Positions 45,108 to 55,137 of a DNA stretch of 56,977 bases are shown piece by piece. Position numbers and translations under genes: made by a program. The notes beneath the pieces were generated by a model. It saw only the letters and a list, made by a program, of their open reading frames with translations, was not told the origin of the DNA and made no database searches. Within the stretch, counting starts at the first letter, position 1. Each line of letters opens with the position of its first letter. Source of the stretch: Pseudomonadota bacterium (lineage in GTDB: Bacteria > Pseudomonadota > Gammaproteobacteria > Pseudomonadales > Pseudohongiellaceae); assembly GCA_027623555.1 (NCBI GenBank), contig JAQBSZ010000025.1, forward strand, positions 1-56,977, read 5' to 3'.

Positions 45108-46403
45108 CTATTCTTCGATAGGATCCACATCGGCGAGTTTTTCAGATTCCCGCATCCTAACCGTGCGGATGACATTGTCTTGAACCTGTACGATCTCGGC
45201 ATAGTAGCCATCCAGTTCGATGCCCACCAATGAATCCGGTATCGACTCGAGAATCTCCATCAGCAAACCATTAAGGGTCTTGGCTCCTGTGCTATCCAGA
45301 TCCCAATCCAGCTCGCGGTTTATGTCGCGGATACTGGTGCCGCCGTCAATCAGAAAGCTGCCATCATTCTGTTCTGAAATGTCCCGGTGACTATCTGCCA
45401 TGTCAGTGGTGAACTCTCCGACTATCTCTTCGAGGATATCTTCCAGCGTGATGATGCCTTTCACGCTGCCAAATTCGTCCACTACCACAGCCATGCGCAG
45501 CTTCTTCTTTTGAAAATTGAAGAGCTGGATATGCAGCGGCGTGCTCTCCGGAATGAAGTAAGGTTCATCGGTTTCCTGCACAATAGCGGCCTTGTTCAAG
45601 TGTTCAATCTTGAGCAGGCGTCCGACACTGCGCAGATGTAAGATGCCGACAATGCTGTCTATGTCTTGTTTGTAGACAGGCAGACGCGTGTGTTGGATGC
45701 TACCTATTTGCTCGAGGATGTCATCCAGATCGTCTTCGATGTCGATTCCGACGATGTCATTGCGTGGCACCAGAATATCCTTAACGCTGACCTTTTCCAG
45801 GTCGAGAATATTCATCAGCATGCCATGTCGTCGTAGGGGAATGCGTGCATGTGATTCATACACTACTGTGCGTAGTTCTTCCTGCGACAGGTGGTGATGC
45901 TCGCTGTCAGTCTCCGCATGAAAGCCAAGCACGCGCACCAGGGCATTAGATACGAAATTAACAACCCAGACTACCGGATATAGAATTTTTAACAGCAGCA
46001 TTAGCAGCAGGCTGGAGGGATAAGCGATTGTCTCCGGATGGAGGGCAGCAATAGTTTTCGGTGTCACTTCCGCGAAGATCAAAACGATCATGGTCAGAAT
46101 TATCGCCGTTGCTAAAGGTGACGGGTCGCCCACTAATTCGATGGCAATCGAGGTAGCGATTGATGCCGCCAGGAAGTTCACAAAATTGTTGCCAATCAGG
46201 ATGACGCCAATCAGCTTGTCTGGTTTCTCCAGCAACCTGCTCGCACGTGTCGCGCCGGGATGATGGTGACGCATCAGATGCCGCAGGCGATAGCGATTCA
46301 AGCTCATCATGCCTGTTTCAGAACTGGAGAAATACGCAGAGGCGAGAATCAGCAGCAGGAAAGACAGCAGCAGCATTGACAGGGAGGATTCGTCAGCATT
46401 CAT
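45108..46403 (-). CDS. CorC/HlyC-family protein with CNNM and CBS domains
   Basis: This 431-residue protein has an N-terminal CNNM membrane domain (about 10-150, with SAYFSSSETGMMSLNRYRLR and IGNNFVNFLAAS), two CBS domains (about 205-330) and a C-terminal CorC_HlyC transporter-associated domain. E. coli YfjD, which also neighbours ffh, is the nearest arrangement. Magnesium or cobalt efflux and envelope stability are the usual roles. It is on the opposite strand to ffh and next to the CcsA-like gene. Confidence 0.92.
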   Translation of the reverse strand: MNADESSLSMLLLSFLLLILASAYFSSSETGMMSLNRYRLRHLMRHHHPGATRASRLLEKPDKLIGVILIGNNFVNFLAASIATSIAIELVGDPSPLATAIILTMIVLIFAEVTPKTIAALHPETIAYPSSLLLMLLLKILYPVVWVVNFVSNALVRVLGFHAETDSEHHHLSQEELRTVVYESHARIPLRRHGMLMNILDLEKVSVKDILVPRNDIVGIDIEDDLDDILEQIGSIQHTRLPVYKQDIDSIVGILHLRSVGRLLKIEHLNKAAIVQETDEPYFIPESTPLHIQLFNFQKKKLRMAVVVDEFGSVKGIITLEDILEEIVGEFTTDMADSHRDISEQNDGSFLIDGGTSIRDINRELDWDLDSTGAKTLNGLLMEILESIPDSLVGIELDGYYAEIVQVQDNVIRTVRMRESEKLADVDPIEE

Positions 46404-46448
46404 GGTTAGCGGGGAAGACTATCAGTTAGTGTCAACGTAGAAGAAACG

Positions 46449-47246
46449 TTAGGCAAGAATATATTCCAGCACGAATTTCGAGCCGTAAAAACCCACGATC
46501 AAAAGAGTAAATCCAGTCACTGTACCTCGAATAGCAGTGACTCCCCGCCACCCTAATTGATGACGGCCCCAGAGCAGAACGGTGAAAACGGTCCAGGCAA
46601 GAATCGAAAAAATAGTCTTGTGCGGGACACCGTCTATGCCCCAGAAATTGTTGGTGAATAGCAACCCGGCGATAATTCCCAGGCTAAGTAGTATCTGACC
46701 CACCCATAACAGCTCGAACAGAAACTCTTCCATGTCCTGAAGAGGAGGAAATTTGCCGATAAAGCCACCGGCATGACCATGCTTGAGCTGATGATTCTGG
46801 TAGGCCAGAAAACCTGCTTGCAGTGCCGCGATGGTGAAAAAACTATAAGACAGTATCGAAATCAGTATATGACTGGCCACACCACCACTGAGATTCGTCG
46901 GTGGATAGTCGCTGCTGATGGTGAGGGAGGCCAGGATGCTGAAAATCGCCAGTGGGAACAGGCCCAGAAACAGATTCTCCAGCGGTTTGCGCAATGCGCT
47001 GATGAGTGCCAACAGAGATATCGAGACAGCAATCAGTGTGCTGATTTCGGAAATTCCGAAATGAAAGCCGGTAGTGGTGCGTATGACACCATAGGCGCTG
47101 ATTGCGTGCGCGACCACTGCCATGGCACCAAAAGTAAAAACCACGGTGCGTGTGTTCCTGTTGCTGGTGAAACTCATCCCCTGAAAGACAGCGCCCATCA
47201 GGTAGAAGAAAACGGCAAATAGTCCAGAAATTACGGTGACTTGCAT
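46449..47246 (-). CDS. CcsA-like cytochrome c assembly family membrane protein (YpjD-like)
   Basis: This 265-residue protein has eight hydrophobic spans and the segment NNFWGIDGVPHKTIFSILAW with conserved His and Trp residues typical of the CcsA/YpjD (cytochrome c assembly-like) family. In many gammaproteobacteria this gene sits beside ffh, as here. A heme-handling role is possible, but not established for this branch. It is followed by the CorC-like gene 45 bases on, so the two may be co-transcribed. Confidence 0.88.
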   Translation of the reverse strand: MQVTVISGLFAVFFYLMGAVFQGMSFTSNRNTRTVVFTFGAMAVVAHAISAYGVIRTTTGFHFGISEISTLIAVSISLLALISALRKPLENLFLGLFPLAIFSILASLTISSDYPPTNLSGGVASHILISILSYSFFTIAALQAGFLAYQNHQLKHGHAGGFIGKFPPLQDMEEFLFELLWVGQILLSLGIIAGLLFTNNFWGIDGVPHKTIFSILAWTVFTVLLWGRHQLGWRGVTAIRGTVTGFTLLIVGFYGSKFVLEYILA

Positions 47247-47467
47247 CGGAAAAATCAGTGTCAGAAGTAACCAGAAAGTGTCGCATATACCAGGTAGGGG
47301 TTGAAGCTCTTTTTTAAGCTACTGGTGGGCAGGGGAAATCCAGGGGAGCTGTTAATCAGGAGGGGTGATAGTTCCGAGCGGACGAATTAACATATAATCC
47401 GTGGTTCTCTACATGTCTTAGATGGCAATCCTGCACAAGTGCTCAGGCAATCCAGGTGGTAACACGC

Positions 47468-48865
47468 TTGTTCGATAATTTAACTGAAAGACTCTCCGGC
47501 ACCTTCCGAAAGCTAACCGGCAAAGCGACGCTCACGGAGAACAATATCCAGGAAGCGCTGCGAGAAGTGCGGCGTGCGCTATTGGAAGCCGATGTTGCCC
47601 TGGCTGTTGTCAAAGATTTCCAGGACCGGGTGAGCCTGCGAGCCGTTGGACAGGAAGTGTCCAGCAGTCTTTCTCCAGGACAGGCGTTTATCAAGATCGT
47701 GCAGGCCGAACTGGAAGCCCTGATGGGCTCGGTAAATACCGAGCTCGATCTCAAGTCAACGCCACCGGCAATTGTGTTGATGGCGGGACTACAGGGGGCG
47801 GGTAAAACTACCACTGTCGCTAAACTATCCAACTGGCTGAAAAAGGAACGGCAGAAGAAAGTCATGGTAGTCAGTGTCGATGTCTATCGTCCGGCAGCGA
47901 TTCTACAGCTGCAGACGCTGGCTGTTGAAGTGGGGGTGGAATTTTTTCACAGCGACGCTTCACAGACTCCCGCTGCTATCGCGGCCGCTGCGCTGACGGA
48001 GGCAAGGCGTAGGTTTGTCGATGTGCTTATTGTTGATACGGCGGGTCGACTGGCTATTGACCAGGAGATGATGGCTGAGATCAGTCAGCTGCATAGCCAG
48101 CTAAATCCGGTCGAAACGCTGTTCATCGTGGATGCAATGACCGGCCAGGACGCGGCAAACACAGCTAAGGCCTTTAATGATGCGCTGCCGTTGACGGGAA
48201 TCATTCTCACCAAGGCAGATGGTGATGCACGAGGGGGTGCGGCACTCTCTGTTCGTCACATTACTGGCAAGCCGATCAAGTTCATTGGTATGGGTGAAAA
48301 GGTCGATGCCCTGGAACCGTTCTATCCCGATCGAATTGCTTCGCGTATTCTGGGAATGGGCGATGTGCTGTCACTTATCGAAGAGGCTGAGAAGAAGGTC
48401 GATAAGCAAAAGGCCGAGCGCCTGGCGCGCAAGATCAAGAAAGGTAGGGGTTTCGACCTGGAAGATTTCAAGGAACAGCTCAAGCAGATGCAGAACATGG
48501 GTGGCGTCGCCAGCATTATGGGCAAAATGCCGGGCATGGGGGCCTTACCTGCAAACGCCGCCAGCATGGTCGACGATTCCCAATTCCGGCGCATGGAAGC
48601 GATCATTAATTCCATGACCATGCGGGAACGGGTAAATCCGGATGTGTTGAATGGATCCCGCAAGCGCCGCATTACCCTGGGCTCCGGCACTCAGATCCAG
48701 GATCTGAATCGCCTGCTGAAACAGCACAAGCAGATGCAGCGGGTGATGAAAAAAATGAAGGGCGGTAATTTGGCAAATATGATGCGCGGCCTCGGAGGTA
48801 TGCAGGGTCCCAGAGGAGCAGATGGACTACCGCCAATGCCAGGGGGCAAATTTCCGCGCTTTTAA
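47468..48865 (+). CDS. ffh: Signal recognition particle protein Ffh
   Basis: This 465-residue GTPase binds 4.5S RNA and signal sequences of membrane proteins. N, G and M domains are all present: GLQGAGKTTTVAKL (P-loop), DTAGRL, TKADGDARGG, and the Met-rich M domain with MGGVASIMGKMPGM. The start is chosen as TTG at 47468, giving MFDNLTERL as in E. coli, with AGGTGG eight bases upstream; GTG at 47456 is the alternative. A TATAAT box is at 47393-47398. It heads the ffh-rpsP-rimM-trmD-rplS block. Confidence 0.96.
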   Translation: MFDNLTERLSGTFRKLTGKATLTENNIQEALREVRRALLEADVALAVVKDFQDRVSLRAVGQEVSSSLSPGQAFIKIVQAELEALMGSVNTELDLKSTPPAIVLMAGLQGAGKTTTVAKLSNWLKKERQKKVMVVSVDVYRPAAILQLQTLAVEVGVEFFHSDASQTPAAIAAAALTEARRRFVDVLIVDTAGRLAIDQEMMAEISQLHSQLNPVETLFIVDAMTGQDAANTAKAFNDALPLTGIILTKADGDARGGAALSVRHITGKPIKFIGMGEKVDALEPFYPDRIASRILGMGDVLSLIEEAEKKVDKQKAERLARKIKKGRGFDLEDFKEQLKQMQNMGGVASIMGKMPGMGALPANAASMVDDSQFRRMEAIINSMTMRERVNPDVLNGSRKRRITLGSGTQIQDLNRLLKQHKQMQRVMKKMKGGNLANMMRGLGGMQGPRGADGLPPMPGGKFPRF

Positions 48866-48974
48866 GCGGCCGACCAGGCTCGGTCGAGTCCCTGTCCGCG
48901 CTTGTTGTGCTGGGCTGGGATAGGTCTGGCGGTGCCGCGCATTCCCGTCGCCAGTGCTTCCATATGGGGGCTAA

Positions 48975-49003
48975 TTGACATAGAATACCCGCCTTTTTAT
49001 CCG
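48975..49003 (+). promoter_or_regulatory. Candidate promoter upstream of rpsP
   Basis: A perfect -35 TTGACA (48975-48980) is followed after 17 bases by a weak -10 TATCCG (48998-49003). It lies about 75 bases before rpsP and could supply a separate start for the ribosomal genes. Confidence 0.45.
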
Positions 49004-49078
49004 GGCCCAATTCCAGAGCTTACCGATTGCGCGCAAGCCCGTATAAACATTACAGATATTCTGTTACAGGTACTATTT

Positions 49079-49339
49079 ATGGTCACAATTCGATTGTCAC
49101 GTAGTGGCGCGAAAAAAAAGCCTTTCTACCACATCACTGTGGCTGATAGCCGCCGTTCCCGCGATGGCCGTTTCATCGAGCGCATCGGGTTCTTCAATCC
49201 GGTGGCAAAAGGTCAGGAAGAGCGCCTCCGTCTCGATCTCGACCGCATGGCTTTCTGGCAGTCCCAGGGAGCGCAGGTTAGCCCCCGTGTGACCAACCTG
49301 GCCAAGGATGCCGCCACGACCGCCACCACAGAAGCCTGA
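49079..49339 (+). CDS. rpsP: Ribosomal protein bS16
   Basis: This 86-residue protein has the conserved bS16 N-terminus [20 protein letters not shown] and [20 protein letters not shown]. It assembles into the small subunit. The length is normal. The ATG at 49079 is preceded by AGGT. It is followed by rimM after 22 bases in the usual order. Confidence 0.98.
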   Translation: MVTIRLSRSGAKKKPFYHITVADSRRSRDGRFIERIGFFNPVAKGQEERLRLDLDRMAFWQSQGAQVSPRVTNLAKDAATTATTEA

Positions 49340-49361
49340 GTATTGCCTCGCCAAAGCAGCT

Positions 49362-49907
49362 ATGAACAATAGCTCGGCTACTGAGAACAAGAAGGTGGTG
49401 CTGGGTCAGCTGGGAAAGGTGCACGGCTTAAAGGGCTGGCTGAAACTGATTTCCTTTACCTCTCCACCGGAAAATATCTTGGACTATTCACAGCTGCTGG
49501 TGGAAATCGACCAGCACTGCCAAGTACTGGAGATAGATGAATACAGGCAACAGGCCAACGGCCTGGTTGTCCACATAAAGGGAATTGATGATCCCGAGAC
49601 TGCCAGGCAGCTAACAGGCGTGGAACTGGCGGTTGAGAGCGAAGCATTACCTGTACTGGAAGCTGGTACTTATTACTGGCACGAATTGGAAGGCATGGAA
49701 GTCATTAATCGGCAGGGCGAGCTCTTTGGAAGAGTGGCGTCTCTGCTGGAAACCGGCGCAAATGATGTACTGGTTGTTGAACCCACAGATGACAGCGTCG
49801 ATGGGCGGGAGCGCTTGATCCCTTACCTTGTCGGATTGGTAGTCGAACAGATCGATGCTGGTAAACGCCTGATTCGGGTTAATTGGGAAACAGATTACCT
49901 GGAATAA
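49362..49907 (+). CDS. rimM: 16S rRNA processing protein RimM
   Basis: This 181-residue protein matches RimM: the N-terminal [20 protein letters not shown] with the family's G-x-hGhkG pattern, and a PRC-barrel at about 105-175 ([20 protein letters not shown] and [13 protein letters not shown]). It helps mature the 3' domain of the small subunit. The ATG at 49362 has a weak ribosome-binding site. Position between rpsP and trmD is the usual one. Confidence 0.96.
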   Translation: MNNSSATENKKVVLGQLGKVHGLKGWLKLISFTSPPENILDYSQLLVEIDQHCQVLEIDEYRQQANGLVVHIKGIDDPETARQLTGVELAVESEALPVLEAGTYYWHELEGMEVINRQGELFGRVASLLETGANDVLVVEPTDDSVDGRERLIPYLVGLVVEQIDAGKRLIRVNWETDYLE

Positions 49908-49950
49908 CCCGGCAGCAGAGTCGCCGGTTATCCTGAAAAAGGTGAATGGG

Positions 49951-50706
49951 ATGCAGATCGGTGTTGTCACCCTGTTTCCGGAGATGTTCGCCGCTGTAAC
50001 AGAATTTGGTATTAGCGGGCGAGCAGTTAAAAACGGATTGGTGACGGTGGATTTCTGGAATCCCAGGAATTTTACCGCGGACAAGCATCGCACGGTGGAC
50101 GACAAGCCCTTTGGGGGTGGTCCCGGGATGCTCATGAAGACCGAACCGCTGGTGGCATCGATCAGAGCAGCACGAGCGGCGGTGAGTCAGGGACAGCATG
50201 CCTGCAAGGTGATCTACCTGTCACCCCAGGGCCCGGTGCTGAACCAGGCAAAGATTACCGAATTTGCCAGCCAGCCAGAATTGGTACTGGTGTGTGGTCG
50301 CTACCAGGGCATCGATTCTCGGATTCTAGATGTTGAGATCGACGAGGAATGTTCACTGGGAGATTTTGTGCTCAGTGGTGGTGAACTGGCTGCCATGGCC
50401 TTGCTCGATGCCGTGATACGGTTTCAGCCCGGCTCATTGGGCGACGAGGACTCGGCCCGATACGACAGCTTTGCCAATGGGTTGCTGCATAGTCCCGAGT
50501 ACACAAGGCCGCAATCATTTGCTGGCCAACAGGTACCGGAAGTTTTGTTAAGTGGAGACCATGAAGCCATCAGGGTATGGCGGTTGAAGAACAGCCTGGG
50601 AACGACCTGGCTAAAACGACCCGACCTGTTACAGGCGCTGAATCTGGACAGGGAGCAACAGGAATTACTGGAACAGTTTATAAACGAATACAAGTCACGG
50701 CAATAA
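49951..50706 (+). CDS. trmD: tRNA (guanine37-N1)-methyltransferase
   Basis: This 251-residue SPOUT-fold enzyme methylates G37 of tRNAs with S-adenosylmethionine. Motifs are [28 protein letters not shown] and [13 protein letters not shown], then [18 protein letters not shown] [14 protein letters not shown]. The ATG at 49951 has AAGGTGA upstream and aligns with other TrmD proteins; a GTG three codons earlier is possible. It is in the conserved rimM-trmD-rplS order. Confidence 0.97.
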   Translation: MQIGVVTLFPEMFAAVTEFGISGRAVKNGLVTVDFWNPRNFTADKHRTVDDKPFGGGPGMLMKTEPLVASIRAARAAVSQGQHACKVIYLSPQGPVLNQAKITEFASQPELVLVCGRYQGIDSRILDVEIDEECSLGDFVLSGGELAAMALLDAVIRFQPGSLGDEDSARYDSFANGLLHSPEYTRPQSFAGQQVPEVLLSGDHEAIRVWRLKNSLGTTWLKRPDLLQALNLDREQQELLEQFINEYKSRQ

Positions 50707-50755
50707 ATGGAACATTGAGTCCCACGCCGGGTAAAGCATTCAGGAGCAGAGAGTG

Positions 50756-51130
50756 ATGAGCAAGAATAAAATCATCCAGCAAATCGAAAACGAACAGATG
50801 TCGAAAGAGCTGCCGGAGTTCGGTCCCGGTGACACCGTGGTCGTGCAGGTGAAGATCAAGGAAGGCGATCGCGAACGCTTGCAGGCCTATGAGGGCGTCG
50901 TGATTGGCAGACGAAATAGAGGCTTGAATTCTTCCTTTACAGTGCGCAAGATTTCCCACGGCGTGGGTGTTGAACGTACGTTCCAGGCCTATAGCCCACA
51001 GGTTGACAGTGTGCAATTGAAGCGGCGTGGTGATGTTCGCCAGGCAAAGCTCTATTACCTGAGAGAATTAGCGGGTCGCGCAGCGCGAATTACCGAGAAA
51101 CTGGATAAGAAGCCTACCCAGGCCGAATAA
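50756..51130 (+). CDS. rplS: Ribosomal protein bL19
   Basis: This 124-residue large-subunit protein shows the L19 pattern [40 protein letters not shown] and [17 protein letters not shown] lies before the ATG at 50756; a GTG precedes it by one codon. It ends the ribosomal block, and a hairpin follows. Confidence 0.98.
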   Translation: MSKNKIIQQIENEQMSKELPEFGPGDTVVVQVKIKEGDRERLQAYEGVVIGRRNRGLNSSFTVRKISHGVGVERTFQAYSPQVDSVQLKRRGDVRQAKLYYLRELAGRAARITEKLDKKPTQAE

Positions 51131-51150
51131 GTCACTTCTTTGCAGATGCG

Positions 51151-51178
51151 GCAGCCAGGTTAGTCACTATCTGGCTGC
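51151..51178 (+). terminator. Hairpin terminator after rplS
   Basis: GCAGCCAG (51151-51158) pairs with CTGGCTGC (51171-51178) around a 12-base loop, 20 bases after rplS. The T run after it is weak. Confidence 0.6.
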
Positions 51179-51399
51179 AGGTTTCGCTCCTCTTAAAATT
51201 AATGCCGGTTATTAGTATTTGCGACAGACTCAGCAATTACGCCCTTACAGCCGACAACCCGGTAAAGTCGTTTTGTGCCGCTGGTAATCGTCACAAATAA
51301 TGACAAAGTGAACTGCTTTGACCGGAATCCGGTCTTCTTTTCGACGGCAAAACGCACTAGACTCAACATTCTCGCGCCTCGATAGATTTGGAGAACGCA

Positions 51400-52161
51400 A
51401 TGAAATCAAAGTTTACTAAAAATATGGCTTCCCTAATTCTGGGCTTGCTGGTAATTGCTTCGACTACAGCACAAGCACAGATTCCTGGCACGCCACAATC
51501 TTTGCGCGAAAAACTTGTCCAGGCGATCGAAACTGCTTCGCAGAATCAGCTACAGATTGTCAATATCAAGGCGACTCCTCTGGCTAACGTCTTCGAGGTA
51601 GAACTTAATACCGGTGAGATGTTGTATAGCGATATATCCGGTGACTACTTGTTTGCCGGCGATATGTACCAGACCACTAATTCAGGACTGCTCAATCTAT
51701 CGGCGAGTACCCGGCAGATTCGCACACTGGAAAAAATTGCGGCAATTCCTGAAGACGAAATGATCATCTTCTCGCCAGAGAATGAGATTAAAGCCTCTAT
51801 AACAGTATTTACCGATGTGGATTGTACGTATTGTCGCGCTCTGCATCGTGACATGGAGGTCTTGCTGGAAAAAGGCATCCAGGTTCGTTACCTGGCTTAT
51901 CCGCGCGGTGGTGAAGCCGCGGATTCGTATGAGAAGATGATTTCTGTATGGTGTTCTGATGATCGCAACAAGTCACTCACCCAGGCGAAGAACGGACAGA
52001 ACATACCCGAGCTGGACTGCGATACGCCGGTGCTTACCCATTATAACCTGGGCAATGAACTGGGGCTCACGGGCACACCCGCACTGGTGTTTCCGGACGG
52101 GCGTCTAATCCCTGGCTACGTAGAAGCCGATCGACTGGCGGCGATGTTACAAGTAAATTAG
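51400..52161 (+). CDS. dsbC: Thiol:disulfide interchange protein DsbC
   Basis: This 253-residue periplasmic protein has a signal peptide (about 1-26), an N-terminal dimerisation domain and a thioredoxin-fold domain with the active site C142-T-Y-C145 (CGYC in E. coli) and cis-proline segment TGTPALVF. It repairs wrongly paired disulfides in exported proteins. GGAG precedes the ATG at 51400. A terminator follows, and hom starts 177 bases on. Confidence 0.94.
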   Translation: MKSKFTKNMASLILGLLVIASTTAQAQIPGTPQSLREKLVQAIETASQNQLQIVNIKATPLANVFEVELNTGEMLYSDISGDYLFAGDMYQTTNSGLLNLSASTRQIRTLEKIAAIPEDEMIIFSPENEIKASITVFTDVDCTYCRALHRDMEVLLEKGIQVRYLAYPRGGEAADSYEKMISVWCSDDRNKSLTQAKNGQNIPELDCDTPVLTHYNLGNELGLTGTPALVFPDGRLIPGYVEADRLAAMLQVN

Positions 52162-52182
52162 AAGCTGCTACTCAGTTCTCAT

Positions 52183-52217
52183 AAACGCCAGCCCTTGCAA
52201 GCTGGCGTTTTTGTTTT
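52183..52217 (+). terminator. Rho-independent terminator after dsbC
   Basis: AAACGCCAGC (52183-52192) pairs with GCTGGCGTTT (52201-52210) and is followed by a T-rich tract to 52217. Confidence 0.9.
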
Positions 52218-52338
52218 CCGTTCACAAATCAGCCTTACCTGTCTGTTCTGTTGCCAAGCTGGGCTGTTGCAACGCTGGGTTTATCGGGTGTTTCCAGTAT
52301 AATCCGCGGTTTGTTGCAGAACTGTTAGAGAGTTCCAT

Positions 52339-53688
52339 TTGAGCGCTCAATCATCACAATCTTCAAATAGTTTAAGAATTGGCATTTGCGGTCTCGGCAC
52401 TGTCGGTGCCGGTACGCTCGTGTTGTTGCAAGACAATAGCGCAGAGATTGCATTAAGGCTCGGCCAGGCGATTGAAGTGGTCCATGCGGCAACCCGTACG
52501 CTGGATAAAGAGCGCCGCGCGCTGCTTGAAAGTTGCGGCGTTCAACAGTCTGGAACGGATCCATTTGCCGTAGTCAACGATCCGCAAGTTCAAATAGTGG
52601 TTGAGACCATGGGCGGATTCGATCCAGCCTTCGAGGTGGTCAAACAGGCCCTGTCTAACGGTAAGCATGTAGTTACCGCCAACAAGGCGCTGCTTGCCGA
52701 GCGAGGTAACGAACTGTTCCCGATTGCCGAGGCGAATAACGTGATTCTCGCCTTTGAGAGCAGTGTGGCCGGCGGAATTCCGATTATCAAAGCCCTGCGC
52801 GAAGGCTTGGCCGCCAACCAGATAGACTGGCTCGCCGGTATTATTAATGGCACTGCCAATTTCATCATGACTGAAATGGCAGCCAAACAGCGCGATTTTG
52901 CTGACGTATTAAAGCAAGCCCAGGAACTGGGATACGCCGAGGCAGACCCGACGTTTGACGTAGAAGGCATCGATGCGGCGCACAAGTTAACCATCATGGG
53001 GTCAATCGCTTTCGGTATTCCGCTTAGTTTCGATAAGACTTACACCGAAGGCATCAGCAACATCACACCAGAAGATATCAGTTATGCCAGTGATCTCGGC
53101 TATTGCATCAAGCATCTCGGAATCGCACGCAAGACGGCCAAAGGAGTGGAGATGCGCGTACACCCAACGCTGTTATCCAAGTCGCGCCTGTTAGCCAACG
53201 TCAACGGCGTGGGTAACGCGATACTGGTACATGGCAACGCCGTTGGAGCGACGCTCTACAGCGGGCCTGGTGCCGGAGCAGCAGCGACAGCTTCGGCCGT
53301 GGTTGCCGACCTGATCGATATCGGCAGACAGCTTGCTTCAGGAAGCGATACGCCGGTCTATCCAGCGCTGGGTTACCGGACATTGCGTGATGACCTACCG
53401 ATTCTCAGTGTGGAAGATATCGAATCAGAGTATTACCTGCGCATTCCCGCGGTAGACAAAATAGGTGTCATGGCGAAGATAACCAGAATTTTGCAAGAAC
53501 ATGACATCAGCATCGAGGCAGTTATTCAGAAAGAAGCGATTAGCGAATTCGTACCAATCATCATACTTACTCATCAAGCGGCGGAAAAACAACTCAATCA
53601 CGCAATCAGTGCACTGGAAGCGCTGGATGTTGTTGTAGGTAGCATCAATCGAATTCGTGTTGAACCGTTTCACGATGAAATGGATTAG
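52339..53688 (+). CDS. hom: Homoserine dehydrogenase
   Basis: This 449-residue enzyme reduces aspartate semialdehyde to homoserine, for threonine and methionine. N-terminal NAD-binding IGICGLGTVGAGT, then GGIPIIKALREGLAANQ and NGTANFIMTEM, and a C-terminal ACT domain (about 360-430, KIGVMAKITRILQEHDISIE) for allosteric control by threonine. The start is TTG at 52339; no in-frame ATG precedes the NAD-binding motif. A TATAAT box is at 52298-52303. thrC follows after 24 bases. Confidence 0.97.
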   Translation: MSAQSSQSSNSLRIGICGLGTVGAGTLVLLQDNSAEIALRLGQAIEVVHAATRTLDKERRALLESCGVQQSGTDPFAVVNDPQVQIVVETMGGFDPAFEVVKQALSNGKHVVTANKALLAERGNELFPIAEANNVILAFESSVAGGIPIIKALREGLAANQIDWLAGIINGTANFIMTEMAAKQRDFADVLKQAQELGYAEADPTFDVEGIDAAHKLTIMGSIAFGIPLSFDKTYTEGISNITPEDISYASDLGYCIKHLGIARKTAKGVEMRVHPTLLSKSRLLANVNGVGNAILVHGNAVGATLYSGPGAGAAATASAVVADLIDIGRQLASGSDTPVYPALGYRTLRDDLPILSVEDIESEYYLRIPAVDKIGVMAKITRILQEHDISIEAVIQKEAISEFVPIIILTHQAAEKQLNHAISALEALDVVVGSINRIRVEPFHDEMD

Positions 53689-53712
53689 GCAGGCGGAAAG
53701 GTTAAGAACACC

Positions 53713-55107
53713 GTGAGATACATCAGTACCCGCGGAGGATGTCCTCCACAAACATTCGAAGAAGTGTTGCTCACTGGCCTGGCCCCGGACGGTGGCCTGT
53801 TCGTTCCAGAAAGTTTGCCAGTGTTTTCGCCAGAAGAAATTCGTGGCTGGCAAGGGTTAAGTTATTCAGAGCTGGCGCTCAAGATCATAACTCCTTTTAT
53901 AGGCAATGAGATTCCCGCCGCTGCACTGCGGACTGTCATCGAAGATAGCTATGCCGAATTCGATCATTCCGAGGTAGCACCGCTGAGTAAACTCGGTGAT
54001 CAGGAATGGATTCTCGAGCTCTACCACGGTCCAACGCTGGCCTTTAAGGACTTCGCCCTGCAGGTATTGGGGAGACTGTTGGAGCAAGTACTGACTCGCA
54101 AGAAGCAGCGCGTGGTCATTCTGGGTGCCACGTCGGGAGACACTGGGTCCGCCGCCCTCGAAGGTTGTCGCCATTCCAATCACGTCGATATCTTTATTCT
54201 GCATCCCCACCAGCGAGTCTCTGCTGTGCAGCGCAAACAGATGACCACAGTGCCGGGAGACAATGTATTCAACCTGGCGGTGGAGGGAAATTTCGATGAC
54301 TGCCAGCGCATCGTCAAGGCGGCGTTTGCCGATCAGTCTTTCCTGCCTGCGGATTTATCATTGGTGGCAGTAAATTCAATCAACTGGGCGCGCATCATGA
54401 TGCAGATCGTCTACTATTTTTCGGCGGCATTGAAACTCGGTGCTCCTGACCAGGCGGTTTCTTTCTCAGTGCCGACAGGAAATTTCGGCGATGTCTTCGC
54501 CGGTTACCTGGCCAAGGGCATGGGTCTTCCCATTGAGCGACTGATCATCGCGACCAACAAGAACGATATCCTGCATCGATTTATCAGCCGCAATGAATAC
54601 TCCATTACCGACCTGAGCAAGACCTTCTCGCCCAGCATGGATATCCTGGTATCCAGTAACTTCGAACGCTACCTGTTTGATCTGTTCGATCGCGACAGTG
54701 TGGCACTGACGGACTTTATGGCCCGTTTTGGCAAGGAGGTCCTGAGCGTATCCACTCAGCAGTGGCAACGGGTGCGCGCCTGCTTCGACAGTGCCAGCGT
54801 CGATGATGAGGCTACCTGTCAGGTAATCGCGGAAGTCTTCAAACACACCGGTAAATTGCTGGACCCCCACACTGCCGTCGGCGTAAAAGCAGCGCGCGAT
54901 TGCCGTGGTGAAGCTTCGATACCCATGATCTCACTGGCCACGGCACATCCCGCGAAATTCAGCGAAGCCATTATCAGCGCCGGTCTGGCGGCACCAGAGC
55001 TGCCTGAACATCTCAGGGACCTGTTTGACCGTGAAGAACGCTACACGGTAGTTCCCAATGATCTGGGTGAGGTCGCCAGATTCATCACCACACATTGCCG
55101 ACATTAA
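53713..55107 (+). CDS. thrC: Threonine synthase
   Basis: This 464-residue PLP enzyme makes threonine from O-phosphohomoserine. It has the N-terminal MRYISTRG, PLP lysine in HGPTLAFKDFALQ, and GATSGDTGSAAL for phosphate binding. The start is GTG at 53713, where homologues begin. It forms an operon with hom upstream; recJ begins 30 bases later. Confidence 0.97.
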   Translation: MRYISTRGGCPPQTFEEVLLTGLAPDGGLFVPESLPVFSPEEIRGWQGLSYSELALKIITPFIGNEIPAAALRTVIEDSYAEFDHSEVAPLSKLGDQEWILELYHGPTLAFKDFALQVLGRLLEQVLTRKKQRVVILGATSGDTGSAALEGCRHSNHVDIFILHPHQRVSAVQRKQMTTVPGDNVFNLAVEGNFDDCQRIVKAAFADQSFLPADLSLVAVNSINWARIMMQIVYYFSAALKLGAPDQAVSFSVPTGNFGDVFAGYLAKGMGLPIERLIIATNKNDILHRFISRNEYSITDLSKTFSPSMDILVSSNFERYLFDLFDRDSVALTDFMARFGKEVLSVSTQQWQRVRACFDSASVDDEATCQVIAEVFKHTGKLLDPHTAVGVKAARDCRGEASIPMISLATAHPAKFSEAIISAGLAAPELPEHLRDLFDREERYTVVPNDLGEVARFITTHCRH

Positions 55108-55137
55108 ACAGAACCCTGCGGAGATCCCCTTAGGCTA

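Noticed and set aside
48902..49078. N-terminal extension of the rpsP frame
   Set aside because: bS16 proteins begin at the ATG at 49079; the upstream part contains the likely promoter.
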